Source: Methylomonas rhizoryzae
GTDB taxonomy: Bacteria; Pseudomonadota; Gammaproteobacteria; Methylococcales; Methylomonadaceae
Assembly: GCF_008632455.1 (NCBI RefSeq)
Contig: NZ_CP043929.1
Coordinates: 3,472,001 to 3,536,000 of the forward strand
Length of the DNA: 64,000 nt
Reading direction: 5' to 3'
Below the pieces are notes generated by a model. The model was not told the origin of the DNA. It ran no database searches and saw nothing but the letters and a program-made list of their open reading frames with translations. Below, piece after piece: positions 8,284 to 16,637 of this stretch. Both the position numbers and the translations under genes were made by a program. Position 1 is the stretch's first letter. The number at the start of each line of letters is the position of its first letter.

Positions 8284-9846
8284 ATGAACAAAAAAGTAAC
8301 CCGCGCACTGGTCAGTGTGTCGGATAAAAACGGCGTTTTAGACTTTTGCCGTGGCCTGCACCAGATGGGCGTCGAATTGTTATCGACCGGCGGTACCGCA
8401 AAATTGCTCGCGGAACACCAAATTCCGGTTACCGAAGTGTCGGATTACACCGGTTTTCCGGAAATGATGGATGGACGCGTTAAAACCCTGCACCCCAAAG
8501 TTCATGGCGGCATTTTGGGCCGAAGGGGGATAGACGATGACGTCATGGCCGCCAACGGCATAAGCCCCATCGACATGGTAGTGGTTAATCTGTATCCCTT
8601 TGAGCAGACCACGGCCGATCCAAATTGCGACCTGGCGACGGCTATCGAAAACATCGATATCGGCGGTCCGAGCATGTTGCGCGGCGCAGCCAAAAACCAT
8701 ACAGATGTGGCCGTAGTAGTAGACCCGGCCGATTATCCTGCAATTTTGGAGCAGCTAAAAAGCCATGCGGGCAACTTGAGCTTGCAAACCCGCTTTGAAC
8801 TGGCCGTCAAGAGTTTCGAACACACCGCCCGCTACGACACGATGATTTCCGCGTATTTAGCGAAACAAATCAGCGCAGACGACTTTCCGCAAACCTTGAA
8901 TCTGCAGTTTTACAAATTGCAAGCCATGCGTTACGGCGAAAATCCGCATCAAAACGCCGCCTTTTACAGAGAGAAATCCCCCGCCGCCGGCACCATCGCC
9001 TGCGCCAAGCAACTGCAAGGCAAAGAACTTTCTTACAACAATATTGCGGACGCGGACGCGGCATTGGAGTGCGTTAAAGCATTCGACGAACAAGCCGCGT
9101 GCGTAATCGTCAAGCACGCCAATCCGTGCGGAGTCGCAATCGGAAACGACATTTTGCAAGCATACGATCTGGCGTACGCGACCGATCCGACCTCCGCCTT
9201 CGGCGGAATCATCGCCTTCAACCGCGAGTTGGACGAAAAAACCGCGACAGAGATTGTGCAACGCCAATTCGTTGAGGTGATCATTGCCCCCTCGGTTAGC
9301 GACGGCGCTAAATCAGCGTTGAGTAAAAAATCCAATGTCCGTGTATTGGAAACCGGTGTCTGGAGCACAATAAAAGCCACCGGCTTAGAATTCAAACGCG
9401 TCGGTGGCGGCCTACTGGTGCAGCAAACCGACGCCGGTTGCATCGACAAAAATGACGTCAAAATCGTCAGTAAACGCGCCCCGACTCCGCAAGAAATGGC
9501 CGACTTGATGTTCGTCTGGAAAGTTGCGAAGTTCGTTAAATCGAACGCCATCGTTTACGGTAAAGAAGGCAGAACGATAGGCATAGGCGCCGGCCAGATG
9601 AGCCGGGTATACTCCGCCAAAATCGCCGGCATCAAAGCCGCCGACGAAGGCTTGTCGGTACCGGGATCGGTGATGGCTTCCGACGCCTATTTTCCGTTTC
9701 GAGACGGCATAGATGCTGCCGCAGCGGCAGGAATCACCGCCGTCATTCATCCCGGCGGGTCGATCCGTGACGCGGAAGTCATCGCTGCCGCCGACGAACA
9801 TAATATTGCCATGGTGTTGACCGGCATGCGGCATTTTAAGCACTAA
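8284..9846 (+). CDS. purH: Bifunctional AICAR transformylase / IMP cyclohydrolase
   Basis: 520 aa, the usual PurH length. Last two steps of IMP synthesis. The N-terminal cyclohydrolase domain (MGS-like) shows LLSTGGTAKLL and GFPEMMDGRVKTLHPKVHGG. The C-terminal transformylase domain shows RYGENPHQ, VKHANPCG and SDAYFPFRDGID. A GAGGA site precedes ATG 8284. It follows fis by about 30 bases and may be co-transcribed with dusB-fis. Confidence 0.97.
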   Translation: MNKKVTRALVSVSDKNGVLDFCRGLHQMGVELLSTGGTAKLLAEHQIPVTEVSDYTGFPEMMDGRVKTLHPKVHGGILGRRGIDDDVMAANGISPIDMVVVNLYPFEQTTADPNCDLATAIENIDIGGPSMLRGAAKNHTDVAVVVDPADYPAILEQLKSHAGNLSLQTRFELAVKSFEHTARYDTMISAYLAKQISADDFPQTLNLQFYKLQAMRYGENPHQNAAFYREKSPAAGTIACAKQLQGKELSYNNIADADAALECVKAFDEQAACVIVKHANPCGVAIGNDILQAYDLAYATDPTSAFGGIIAFNRELDEKTATEIVQRQFVEVIIAPSVSDGAKSALSKKSNVRVLETGVWSTIKATGLEFKRVGGGLLVQQTDAGCIDKNDVKIVSKRAPTPQEMADLMFVWKVAKFVKSNAIVYGKEGRTIGIGAGQMSRVYSAKIAGIKAADEGLSVPGSVMASDAYFPFRDGIDAAAAAGITAVIHPGGSIRDAEVIAAADEHNIAMVLTGMRHFKH

Positions 9847-9864
9847 CTTTTCCTGCAAAAACTC

Positions 9865-9896
9865 GCCGGCAGAACCTATGAATGCGATCTGCCGGC
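9865..9896. terminator. Putative bidirectional terminator between purH and the M20 gene
   Basis: Inverted repeat GCCGGCAGA / TCTGCCGGC (9-bp arms, 14-base loop) between convergent genes. The following T-run is weak, so it could be only a stabilising hairpin. Confidence 0.45.
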
Positions 9897-9980
9897 GGCT
9901 GCAATTTTCGTCTTAACATCGTCGGGCATCCGGTTTATCCCCTGACTCACCGCTTCCATTGCACCCTCTTGCCACAATAA

Positions 9981-11222
9981 TCACCCTAGGCAAGGTAAAC
10001 ACGTTTCTACCAATTTCACCCAATAACTCGCGCCTAACGCCAATATCTCATCGTTAAAATCATAACTGGGGTTATGCAGCATACAGGGTCCGCCACCGTG
10101 GCCGTTTAGCCGATGATCACCTTGGCCGTTGCCGATAAAGCAGTAACTTCCGGGCAACAGTTGCAGCATATACGCAAAATCTTCCGCCCCCATGACCGGA
10201 AGCTGGACCAGAACATTATCCTCCCCTACCAGACCCGCCATCACGTTTTTCGATATTTCGACTTGCTCCGCGTGGTTGACTGTGGGCGGATAACCTTTGA
10301 AAAACTCGATATTGCAGGTCATGCCATAGGCCTGACAAATGTGGCTAGAAATTTCGCGCATACGCTGTTGAATCAGGTCCATCAAATCAGCAGAAAACGT
10401 GCGTATCGTACCGGTTAACTCGCAGTTGTCGGAAATTACGTTGGTTGTCTCGCCGACATGCATTGTAGTGATCGACAATACCCCCACGTCTAAAGGATTC
10501 GCCGAGCGCGTCAATATTGTCTGCAAGCCTAACACTAGCTGAGCGGCTACCGGTACCGGGTCCAATCCCATATGAGGTAGCGCGGCGTGACATCCCTTGC
10601 CAATAATCACGATGCGAAACGTATCGAATGCAGCCATCACTGGACCCGGGCTGATTGCGAACCGACCGACTGCAATGCCTGGCCAATTATGCATGCCATA
10701 AACGGCCTGCATCGGAAACTTTTCGAACAATCCATCCTTTATCATCGCCGCGGCACCGCCGCCGCCCTCTTCAGCAGGCTGGAAAATGAAATAAACCGTT
10801 CCATCGAAACATCCACTATCCGATAAATGTTTAGCTGCAGCCAATAGCATCGCCGTATGCCCGTCGTGACCGCACGCGTGCATTTTGCCGGTTACTTTAG
10901 AAGCGTGCGGGAAAGTATTTTGTTCTTGGATAGGCAACGCGTCCATATCCGCACGCAAGCCTATTGCGTTTTTCGACTGCCCGCTTCGAAGTACACCTAC
11001 CACGCCTGTGCCTCCTAATCCGCAATGAGTTTGTATCCCCCATTGCGACAACAGTCGCGACACCAATTCGGATGTCTTAAATTCTTGAAAACATAGCTCC
11101 GGGGTTGCATGCAAATCGCGCCGCAACGCGATAAACTCTGAAATCGAATCCCGAATTTCCGGCACAACGCTGAAATCGGCAGCTAAGTCATCAAACCTAT
11201 CTTGCTCCGGCATATTTCTCAT
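9981..11222 (-). CDS. M20-family amidohydrolase (hippurate/N-acyl-amino-acid hydrolase-like)
   Basis: 413-aa metal-dependent amidase. It shows RRDLHATPELCFQEFKTS at the start of the catalytic domain, the ligand motifs GLRADMDALP, MHACGHDGHTAML and PAEEGGGGA, and the late GAEDFAYML. A dimerisation domain is inserted at about 200-310. Family members remove N-acyl groups from amino acids or related compounds; the substrate is not readable. The N-terminal 25 residues are longer than in many relatives, and an ATG at 11213 is an alternative start. Confidence 0.9.
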   Translation of the reverse strand: MRNMPEQDRFDDLAADFSVVPEIRDSISEFIALRRDLHATPELCFQEFKTSELVSRLLSQWGIQTHCGLGGTGVVGVLRSGQSKNAIGLRADMDALPIQEQNTFPHASKVTGKMHACGHDGHTAMLLAAAKHLSDSGCFDGTVYFIFQPAEEGGGGAAAMIKDGLFEKFPMQAVYGMHNWPGIAVGRFAISPGPVMAAFDTFRIVIIGKGCHAALPHMGLDPVPVAAQLVLGLQTILTRSANPLDVGVLSITTMHVGETTNVISDNCELTGTIRTFSADLMDLIQQRMREISSHICQAYGMTCNIEFFKGYPPTVNHAEQVEISKNVMAGLVGEDNVLVQLPVMGAEDFAYMLQLLPGSYCFIGNGQGDHRLNGHGGGPCMLHNPSYDFNDEILALGASYWVKLVETCLPCLG

Positions 11223-11464
11223 TCAATTGTCCCATACTCAACCTCAACCATTTTTCAACAGCTAAACGACAGCATCACCCACGAAAGTCCCTTTAAATGA
11301 AGAAGCAACTCCACGCCGACGTACTACGCAATGCCTCATACTTCTTTTTCAACCTTGAATCACCACAAAAGCGAAATAAATTTCCATTTTTTGTTAAAAG
11401 CGAATAGAATTACTAACTCAGCTTGCACTGCAAACAAGTGCTTTTGGATATGTAGGGAGATTAT

Positions 11465-11656
11465 ATGCTTATCTTGACTCGTAGAGTGGGGGAGACATTG
11501 ATGATAGGCGATGACGTTACTGTCACGGTCCTCGGAGTAAAAGGCAATCAGGTTAGAATTGGCGTTAACGCTCCGAAAGATGTTTCCGTTCACAGGGAAG
11601 AAATATACGAACGAATCAAGAAAGAGCAATCCGAATCCAAACCATCCGATATATAA
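11465..11656 (+). CDS. csrA: Carbon storage regulator CsrA
   Basis: 63 aa. RNA-binding post-transcriptional regulator; the N-terminus MLILTRRVGETLMIGD and VKGNQVRIGVNAP are diagnostic. TAGGGAGA lies upstream of the ATG. The following tRNA-Ser and tRNA-Arg genes reproduce the gammaproteobacterial csrA-serV-argV order. Confidence 0.97.
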   Translation: MLILTRRVGETLMIGDDVTVTVLGVKGNQVRIGVNAPKDVSVHREEIYERIKKEQSESKPSDI

Positions 11657-11668
11657 ACGAACGAATTA

Positions 11669-11759
11669 GGAGAGATGGCCGAGAGGCCGAAGGCGCTCCC
11701 CTGCTAAGGGAGTATGTGCCAAAAGCGCATCGAGGGTTCGAATCCCTCTCTCTCCGCCA
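11669..11759 (+). tRNA. tRNA-Ser (anticodon GCT)
   Basis: Acceptor GGAGAGA / TCTCTCC, anticodon loop CTGCTAA in a CTCCC/GGGAG stem, long variable arm, T-arm GAGGG-TTCGAAT-CCCTC, encoded CCA. Reads AGC/AGU. Confidence 0.96.
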
Positions 11760-11780
11760 CTTAATAATAAAAAATAAAGG

Positions 11781-11809
11781 TTGACACAATAAGAAAATCA
11801 GCCTAGAAT
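11781..11809 (+). promoter_or_regulatory. Sigma-70 promoter for tRNA-Arg/tRNA-Asn
   Basis: TTGACA (11781-11786) and TAGAAT (11804-11809) with a 17-base spacer, 15 bases before the tRNA-Arg gene. A near-consensus promoter. Confidence 0.75.
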
Positions 11810-11824
11810 GCACAGATCAATTAG

Positions 11825-11901
11825 GCGCCCGTAGCTCAGCTGGATAGAGTACTCGGCTACGAACCGAGCGGTCGGGAGTTCGAATCTCTCCGGGCGCGCC
11901 A
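11825..11901 (+). tRNA. tRNA-Arg (anticodon ACG)
   Basis: Acceptor GCGCCCG / CGGGCGC, anticodon loop CTACGAA in a CTCGG/CCGAG stem, T-arm GGGAG-TTCGAAT-CTCTC, encoded CCA. ACG is normally edited to ICG. Confidence 0.96.
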
Positions 11902-11916
11902 TTACAAATACATTAT

Positions 11917-11992
11917 TCCCCTGTAGCTCAGTCGGTAGAGCGGGTGACTGTTAATCACTAGGTCGGCGGTTCGAGCCCGTCCGGGGGAGCCA
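11917..11992 (+). tRNA. tRNA-Asn (anticodon GTT), integration target
   Basis: Acceptor TCCCCTG / CGGGGGA, anticodon loop CTGTTAA, T-loop TTCGAGC, encoded CCA. The gene is complete. Its anticodon-loop-to-3'-end portion is repeated at 19753 and 34595, marking it as the attachment site of two tandem elements. Confidence 0.96.
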
Positions 11993-12008
11993 GATAAATC
12001 AAGGGCTT
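11946..12008 (+). repeat. att core copy 1 (inside tRNA-Asn, left end of element A)
   Basis: 63 bases from the anticodon arm through CCA and 16 bases beyond. Matches 19753-19815 with one mismatch (G at 11986, T at 19793). The first 59 bases match the copy near 34600, identically from 11947 to 12004. Confidence 0.92.
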
Positions 12009-12031
12009 GCAGAAATGCAGGCCTTTTTTTT
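12001..12031 (+). terminator. Terminator downstream of tRNA-Asn (supplied by element A)
   Basis: Imperfect hairpin AAGGGCTTGCA / TGCAGGCCTT followed by eight T. Its 5' arm overlaps the att core; each of the three cores carries its own version. Confidence 0.8.
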
Positions 12032-12039
12032 GCCTAATT

Positions 12040-12058
12040 GGGACACTGGCGGGACACT
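12040..12058 (+). repeat. Putative integrase arm-type sites, left end of element A
   Basis: Two GGGACACT copies at 12040-12047 and 12051-12058, an 11-base period (one helical turn). The same doublet with the same spacing is at 19620-19638 by the other end. Confidence 0.65.
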
Positions 12059-12468
12059 ACGCCATAACAATCAGCAACAAACCCATGAACTCAAGAGTGG
12101 GCTTTGAGCAAGTGAACCACCTACCCTTTCCCAGCCAAAACTTCTAAATCAGCTCAAAATAAACACGCATCAAGTTGGCTAAAAAACTAGCCAAAACGGT
12201 TGCTTTTTATTCTTAAGTGCCCCTTCAGTGACCCATAGCATCATATGAATTTTTTAACTAAATGCTTTAAAAGGATTTGTTAACACTAGAACTAGTGATT
12301 ACTTATCATCTGTTGCTGTTTTTTGTTCTTTGTTGTAGCATTTCGTCGAAGCAAAAAAGCGGGCCTGAAAGTGCTACCAACACCGCCAGACCCTAACCAT
12401 CCACTTAACGAGACAGGTTAAGCAATGGCTACCGCAAATTATACCGGCCATTGCCCCAAGGGGTTTGT
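12059..12468. other. Non-coding left end of element A
   Basis: About 410 bases without a supported gene, AT-rich. It contains the palindrome CACTAG-AA-CTAGTG (12284-12297) and presumably the integrase promoter and excision-related sites. Confidence 0.55.
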
Positions 12469-13536
12469 ATGGCAACCATCGAAACACGCACCGCCGATAG
12501 TGGCGAAAAATCTTATCGGGTAAAAGTTCGGCTGAAAGGCTACCCTGCGCAATCCGCAACCTTTGACCGACTGACTGACGCCAAGAAATGGGCAGCGGCT
12601 ACTGAGTCAGCAATCAGAGAAGGCCGACACTTCAAAACCGCCGAAGCTAAAAAGCACACCCTCGCTGAAATGGTGGATAGATATATCAAAGACGTTTTGC
12701 CGACCAAGCCCAAACAAGCTATTAAACAAGCCCAACAACTCGAATGGTGGAAAGAAAAAATCGGCGCTTATGCATTAGCCGATATAACCCCGGCCATGAT
12801 TGTTCAGCATCGGGATGAACTAGCCAGTGGTGAAACATACAGAGGAACACCACGAAGCCCCGCTACCGTTGTTCGATACATGGCGGCGCTGTCCCATACT
12901 TTCACTATTGCCGTAAATGAATGGCAATGGCTGGAAGATTCGCCAATGAGGAAAGTTAAAAAGCCTAAGGAATCGAGGGGCCGAGTTCGCTTTCTGGACG
13001 ACGACGAGCGCCAGCGCTTTTTATCGGCTTGCCGAGAATCCACCAATCAAACCCTTTACCTGTGCGTCATTCTGGCGCTGTCCACCGGCATGCGGCAAGG
13101 TGAATTGATGGGCCTGAAATGGCAAGATGTGAACCTTAAAGATGGGTTCATCATCCTGCACGAAACCAAGAACGGCGAGCGGCGGCGAGTGCCTTTAGCG
13201 GGTCATGGCTTGGACTTATTGCGAGAGCATGCCAAAGTTAGGCGACTCGATACGGATTTGCTGTTTCCCGGCAACATCCACAAAGACAAGCCGATAGACC
13301 TTAGAAAGCCCTTCGAGAATGCCTTACAAGCCGCACAGATTAGCGACTTTCATTGGCATGACCTACGGCATTGCACAGCGTCTTATCTCGCCATGAACGG
13401 GGCTAGTTTGGCCGAGATTGCTGAAGTCTTAGGGCATAAAACCTTAGCGATGGTTAAACGTTATGCCCACCTATCCGACGGGCATGTTAGCAATGTAGTT
13501 GCCAGCATGAACGCCAAGATTTTCGGAGGTGTGTAA
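12469..13536 (+). CDS. int: Tyrosine recombinase / integrase of element A
   Basis: 355 aa. Arm-binding N-terminal region (about 1-60), SAM-like core-binding domain (about 60-160), catalytic domain (about 170-345). Catalytic set: Arg in STGMRQGELMGLKW, HxxR in HWHDLRHCTASY, the later His in VLGHKTLAM, and the nucleophile Tyr in VKRYAHLS. Start ATG 12469 chosen because AAGGGG lies upstream; the in-frame TTG at 12451 has no such site. Located right after tRNA-Asn, the usual place for an integrase using a tRNA target. Its stop overlaps the next start (TAATG). Confidence 0.94.
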   Translation: MATIETRTADSGEKSYRVKVRLKGYPAQSATFDRLTDAKKWAAATESAIREGRHFKTAEAKKHTLAEMVDRYIKDVLPTKPKQAIKQAQQLEWWKEKIGAYALADITPAMIVQHRDELASGETYRGTPRSPATVVRYMAALSHTFTIAVNEWQWLEDSPMRKVKKPKESRGRVRFLDDDERQRFLSACRESTNQTLYLCVILALSTGMRQGELMGLKWQDVNLKDGFIILHETKNGERRRVPLAGHGLDLLREHAKVRRLDTDLLFPGNIHKDKPIDLRKPFENALQAAQISDFHWHDLRHCTASYLAMNGASLAEIAEVLGHKTLAMVKRYAHLSDGHVSNVVASMNAKIFGGV

Positions 13537-14156
13537 TGGATTGGACTAGAGAAGAAATTGAACTTACCGAAGAATTTATTCGGAATCAACCAAAGCAAGT
13601 CGAACTAAGGCCAGAGCCTTTAGACCCGACTGACGACGAAATTATGGACGGCTCTGTTTCCGGTTTTATCGACTGGGATGCCTGGAAAAAATGGAAAGAT
13701 ATTACACCGGAAGAAGCGGCGCATTTGGCATTTCTAATCGATTTTCGGCTTCGTCAGGGTGACTTTTCAAATAAACCTAGGTTTCAAATTGAAGGTGAAT
13801 TAAAAGATAAAATCTCTAAAATGACCCGTGATTTAAAAAACGTAAGTGAGGCTTGGACGCTATCCGGTTTGGCGCATTATTTGGGCGATGATACTCCTAT
13901 TCGTATGATGCAAGCGGTGGCCGACGACAACGAGACACTTAGCAGGTCTACAGGTGTTTATGCTGAACGTGATAAAGATTTTATAGCATGGATTAATGAC
14001 GCCAAGCCGATCTTAAATGAAATGACTAAGAAAGAGATACATAAAGCGTTAATAAATAGAAACCGCACATTGTGGATACATGGGTTTGCTGATTGGTGGA
14101 AGTATCAAAAATTTCATGAAGGCAAACCGGGACGAAGAAAGCGAAATCTAATCTAG
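13536..14156 (+). CDS. Hypothetical acidic protein co-translated with the integrase
   Basis: 206 aa, family not recognised. A largely helical, charged protein with no signal or membrane segment. It contains ITPEEAAHLAFLIDF, reminiscent of small phage-island proteins that follow integrases, and a basic C-terminal tail (GRRKRN). It overlaps the integrase stop by one base, implying coupled translation. A strong terminator follows, closing the int operon. Confidence 0.75.
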   Translation: MDWTREEIELTEEFIRNQPKQVELRPEPLDPTDDEIMDGSVSGFIDWDAWKKWKDITPEEAAHLAFLIDFRLRQGDFSNKPRFQIEGELKDKISKMTRDLKNVSEAWTLSGLAHYLGDDTPIRMMQAVADDNETLSRSTGVYAERDKDFIAWINDAKPILNEMTKKEIHKALINRNRTLWIHGFADWWKYQKFHEGKPGRRKRNLI

Positions 14157-14167
14157 TGACTTTTCAT

Positions 14168-14190
14168 AAGGGGCTACAAGCCCCTTTTTT
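14168..14190 (+). terminator. Terminator of the element A integrase operon
   Basis: AAGGGGC-TACAA-GCCCCTT followed by a T-run. Confidence 0.88.
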
Positions 14191-14218
14191 ATGCAAGCTA
14201 GAAAAGACTGAACTTAAA

Positions 14219-14244
14219 AAATAGGCGATTTAAATCACCTATTT
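14219..14244. promoter_or_regulatory. 26-bp near-perfect palindrome, candidate operator
   Basis: AAATAGG-C-GATTTAAATC-A-CCTATTT, one mismatched pair. It sits about 100 bases before the small DNA-binding gene at 14346. Its size and symmetry fit a repressor dimer site. Confidence 0.5.
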
Positions 14245-14345
14245 AATCTCCTGTTTCACCAGTTTAATAAAAAAATTAGTTGGTTATGATGACACCATCA
14301 ATAGCGATAAACGATAATTCATCAACATATTGTCGAGGTGACAAC

Positions 14346-14576
14346 ATGACTCAAAAAACTAACGCCGTTCTACCGGCATTTACTTATCTAACGGTGAATC
14401 AATTCTGCGACGAATATCCTGCATTTAAAAAAGGCGGGGTTCGTTCTTTAATATTCAACGAATACGAAAACCGATTAGCAGAATCAGGCGCAATCGTTCG
14501 TGTCGGCAGGAAGGTCTTGATAAACGTTCCGAAGTGGTTCGCTTGGATCGAGTCACAAAATCATGGCGGTGCTTAA
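14346..14576 (+). CDS. Small DNA-binding (excisionase-like) protein
   Basis: 76 aa. Contains a compact module (about 15-70) with YPAFKKGGVRSLIF and VGRKVLINVPKWFAWI that reappears in the C-terminus of the KilA-N protein at 18183. The shape (target-recognition helix pair, then a conserved VGRKVLI strand and W) resembles excisionase/MerR-like helix-turn-helix proteins. ATG 14346 follows GAGGTGAC; the upstream in-frame start at 14280 has no ribosome site. It may be the element's excisionase or a regulator. It overlaps the next gene by 14 bases. Confidence 0.72.
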   Translation: MTQKTNAVLPAFTYLTVNQFCDEYPAFKKGGVRSLIFNEYENRLAESGAIVRVGRKVLINVPKWFAWIESQNHGGA

Positions 14577-15111
14577 TATGAACAGCACTGATTTAATGAT
14601 TTACACAATCCAACGCATTGTGGACGGTTCTGAAGCTTACGAAGCCAACATAGGGCCAACGTCGCCACTTGCGGCCAGAGAGCTACAGAAAAAGCTAACG
14701 GGCGATAAATCCGCTAGGAAAATCACCTACACACCGCCAGACGGCATTAAACGTAATCTCTTGATACCTCAGCGCCATTTTGAGCTTATAGCGAGGCTAG
14801 GCGATGGCAATTGGCATGCAATCGAGTCGCTTAAATCTATCAGGAGCGAAACCAGAAAGCCGGTGGCTGATATGCGGGCGCTTGGTTTGATAATCGAAAC
14901 AGACCGTAAGAAAAATGCTTACCGCTTGTGTGGAGAGGTTGAACTTTATCCGCTGGGTTTGGGTATTGGTATTCCGTCAGTTTGCGATTTATTGCCGAGC
15001 CTAAGCGAGTGCCTGGAAATCGAGAAGCTGAAAGCAAAAGCCGAGATTGCCAAGCGCATATCGAGAGCAAAGCGCACAGCTATTGCGTTAGAGGGTTTTA
15101 GCTATGACTAG
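14563..15111 (+). CDS. Hypothetical protein with winged-helix-like segment
   Basis: 182 aa, family not recognised. The middle (about 65-130: HFELIARLGDGNWHAIESL to DMRALGLIIETDRK) looks like a winged helix-turn-helix with a beta-wing. The C-terminus is a basic helix (about 150-180). Overlaps the upstream gene by 14 bases and the small ORF at 15104 by 8, so it is part of one compact operon. Possibly a replication or transcription regulator; unproven. Confidence 0.65.
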   Translation: MAVLNMNSTDLMIYTIQRIVDGSEAYEANIGPTSPLAARELQKKLTGDKSARKITYTPPDGIKRNLLIPQRHFELIARLGDGNWHAIESLKSIRSETRKPVADMRALGLIIETDRKKNAYRLCGEVELYPLGLGIGIPSVCDLLPSLSECLEIEKLKAKAEIAKRISRAKRTAIALEGFSYD

Positions 15112-15250
15112 CCAACGAAAAACCGCTCCGCACGGCTATGCAAAGGCGGTCTATATCAAACAACAGCAAAGTCATTCTACCGAATTGATTAGGCGCATAA
15201 AGCTAAAATTTGTTCAGCTGGCTAGTTGGCTGTCGCTGTTTCCGCATTAA
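15104..15250 (+). CDS. Small basic protein, 48 aa
   Basis: ATG 15104 to TAA 15250 encodes a basic peptide starting MTSQRKTAPHGYAKAVYIKQ, with a hydrophobic aromatic C-terminus (ASWLSLFPH). It overlaps the upstream gene's stop by 8 bases, which favours a real coupled gene. No family recognised. Confidence 0.45.
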   Translation: MTSQRKTAPHGYAKAVYIKQQQSHSTELIRRIKLKFVQLASWLSLFPH

Positions 15251-15264
15251 GTAAAAACCCAGTT

Positions 15265-15645
15265 ATGGCAAAGAAAAAACCAAAGCTGGGGTATGACCAG
15301 AGAGGCGGCGTTTTAGCTGTCTCTCGGGCCATGCGTGAATCGTTTACTTATGAGTCGATGCCACCGGCTGCCAAAGTATTAATGGATTTATTGCAGCTCC
15401 AATGGCGCAATGATCGGCATGTTGCCTATGGTGTAAGGGAAGCCGCAAAGAAAATCGGGTGTAAGCCTGATACCGCTAGCAAGGCCTTTAATATCCTTCG
15501 TGAGCGTGGCTTTATCGTTTGCGCTGATGAAGCGTTATTCAACAGCAAAGGAGGCAGCAAAACGAGGGAATGGCGCTTAACCTGGATGCCGTTTGAATGG
15601 AAAAATCCAACGCACGATTGGGAAAAATGGCAGCCACAAAAATAA
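15265..15645 (+). CDS. Winged-helix protein, replication/regulation-associated type
   Basis: 126 aa. Basic start MAKKKPKLGYDQRGG, then a helix-turn-helix (about 30-85: AAKVLMDLLQLQW to GCKPDTASKAFNILRERGFI) with a wing (about 88-110). This resembles the DNA-binding proteins often found beside plasmid or phage replication genes. ATG 15265 is preferred to the earlier in-frame start, which would overlap the small ORF without a ribosome site. Followed directly by a large hairpin that could be its target or a terminator. Confidence 0.65.
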   Translation: MAKKKPKLGYDQRGGVLAVSRAMRESFTYESMPPAAKVLMDLLQLQWRNDRHVAYGVREAAKKIGCKPDTASKAFNILRERGFIVCADEALFNSKGGSKTREWRLTWMPFEWKNPTHDWEKWQPQK

Positions 15646-15652
15646 ATCAACC

Positions 15653-15797
15653 GTCCCAAAATGGAGTACACAAATTCAATTTGTATGCTCTATTTTGGGA
15701 CACAAATTTTATTCAGCTTAGTTTGTATCCCGTTTCGGGGTACGCAACACGACAAAATCAATGACTTACAAAATCATTGCGTGCTCCATTTTGGGAC
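15653..15797. promoter_or_regulatory. Hairpin cluster / iterated 17-bp motif
   Basis: 15653-15701 is a 49-base hairpin with 24-bp arms (three mismatches) and a one-base loop. Its outer arm GTCCCAAAATGGAGTAC recurs inverted at 15781-15797 as GTGCTCCATTTTGGGAC. A smaller palindrome, GTATCCCG-TTT-CGGGGTAC, lies at 15725-15743. Could be an origin, operator array or attenuator; see findings. Confidence 0.6.
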
Positions 15798-15844
15798 ACA
15801 CCTACATTAACCACAGATAGTGAAAAAAACAGAGGCCAAACAAT

Positions 15845-16240
15845 ATGCCGACTCCGAAATTTAAACCAGGTCAATCCGGCAACCCAAAGGGCAGGCCAAA
15901 GGACAAAACCCCGGCCACATTGCTTAGAAAGTCGATAGCCTATGACATGCCGGAAATCGTTAAAACCCTGGTCGAATTGGCCAAGGGCGGCGATGTTCAA
16001 GCCGCCAAAGTGCTACTGGATAGGATTTGCCCACCACTTAGGCCGCAAGCTTTGCCTATTGCTTTACCGGTTAATGGTTCGTTATCTGAACAAGGCAACG
16101 AAATCATCAGGGCAACCATGGCCGGAACAATTCCGCCGGACATTGGCAGCCAATTGATAACGGCGCTGGCGCATCAAGCCAAGATTATCGAAATCGACGA
16201 ACTGACAAAACGGATTGATGCCTTGGAGCAACGGCAATGA
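15845..16240 (+). CDS. DUF5681-like phage protein
   Basis: 131 aa. Opens with FKPGQSGNPKGRPKDK, the hallmark of the DUF5681 domain common in prophages, often just upstream of packaging genes. The C-terminus forms a short coiled coil ending in LTKRIDALEQRQ. The stop overlaps the next start (ATGA), beginning a chain of tiny coupled genes. Molecular role unknown. Confidence 0.75.
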   Translation: MPTPKFKPGQSGNPKGRPKDKTPATLLRKSIAYDMPEIVKTLVELAKGGDVQAAKVLLDRICPPLRPQALPIALPVNGSLSEQGNEIIRATMAGTIPPDIGSQLITALAHQAKIIEIDELTKRIDALEQRQ

Positions 16241-16458
16241 ATATCAAGTCGAGAATTGCCCAGCTTGAGAAGCAAGGCCAAGCAACCGGGGACAGAGAGC
16301 AAATCAAAGCTCAGCTTGAGAAAATATTGTTTCTCGCAAAATCAACGCCACGTATGGAGTTGGAACCAAAGTCTATTTGCTGGCTATCACCTAAGCAAAG
16401 CAATGCCGGCAAAATTTTTTTGTCGTTGTTTAAGGAATACGGGGTAGCCATTAAATGA
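16237..16458 (+). CDS. Small coiled-coil protein 1 of the coupled chain
   Basis: 73 aa, starting MNIKSRIAQLEKQGQ, a short coiled coil similar to the end of the previous protein and the start of the next. The rest is hydrophobic/basic without a recognised fold. ATGA overlaps on both sides. Small LEKLE-type proteins of this sort commonly follow DUF5681 genes in prophages. Confidence 0.6.
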   Translation: MNIKSRIAQLEKQGQATGDREQIKAQLEKILFLAKSTPRMELEPKSICWLSPKQSNAGKIFLSLFKEYGVAIK

Positions 16459-16637
16459 ATCTGAGCAAACGATTGGAAAAGTTGGAGCAGGCCCAAGATG
16501 TTGATAGCTATAATGGTTTAGCGATACTGATTTCGGATTTGTATGATGAAGGTGCGGATGCGGCGATTGAACGCTGGAAAGCCGAGAATGGGCCGGTTGC
16601 TGACAATACCTTTTTCATTGTCATGGTGAATTTATGA
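16455..16637 (+). CDS. Small coiled-coil protein 2 of the coupled chain
   Basis: 60 aa beginning MNLSKRLEKLEQAQ, followed by an acidic helical segment (DLYDEGADAAIERWKAENG). It overlaps both neighbours by 4 bases. Typical of tiny prophage proteins located before the terminase gene, which is absent here. Confidence 0.6.
   Translation: MNLSKRLEKLEQAQDVDSYNGLAILISDLYDEGADAAIERWKAENGPVADNTFFIVMVNL

Noticed and set aside
12284..12301. CTAGTGATTA near the left end of element A matches, on the other strand, ten bases of the att core (TAATCACTAG)
   Set aside because: Ten bases can match by chance in AT-rich DNA and the palindrome itself explains the symmetry; not enough for a second core site.
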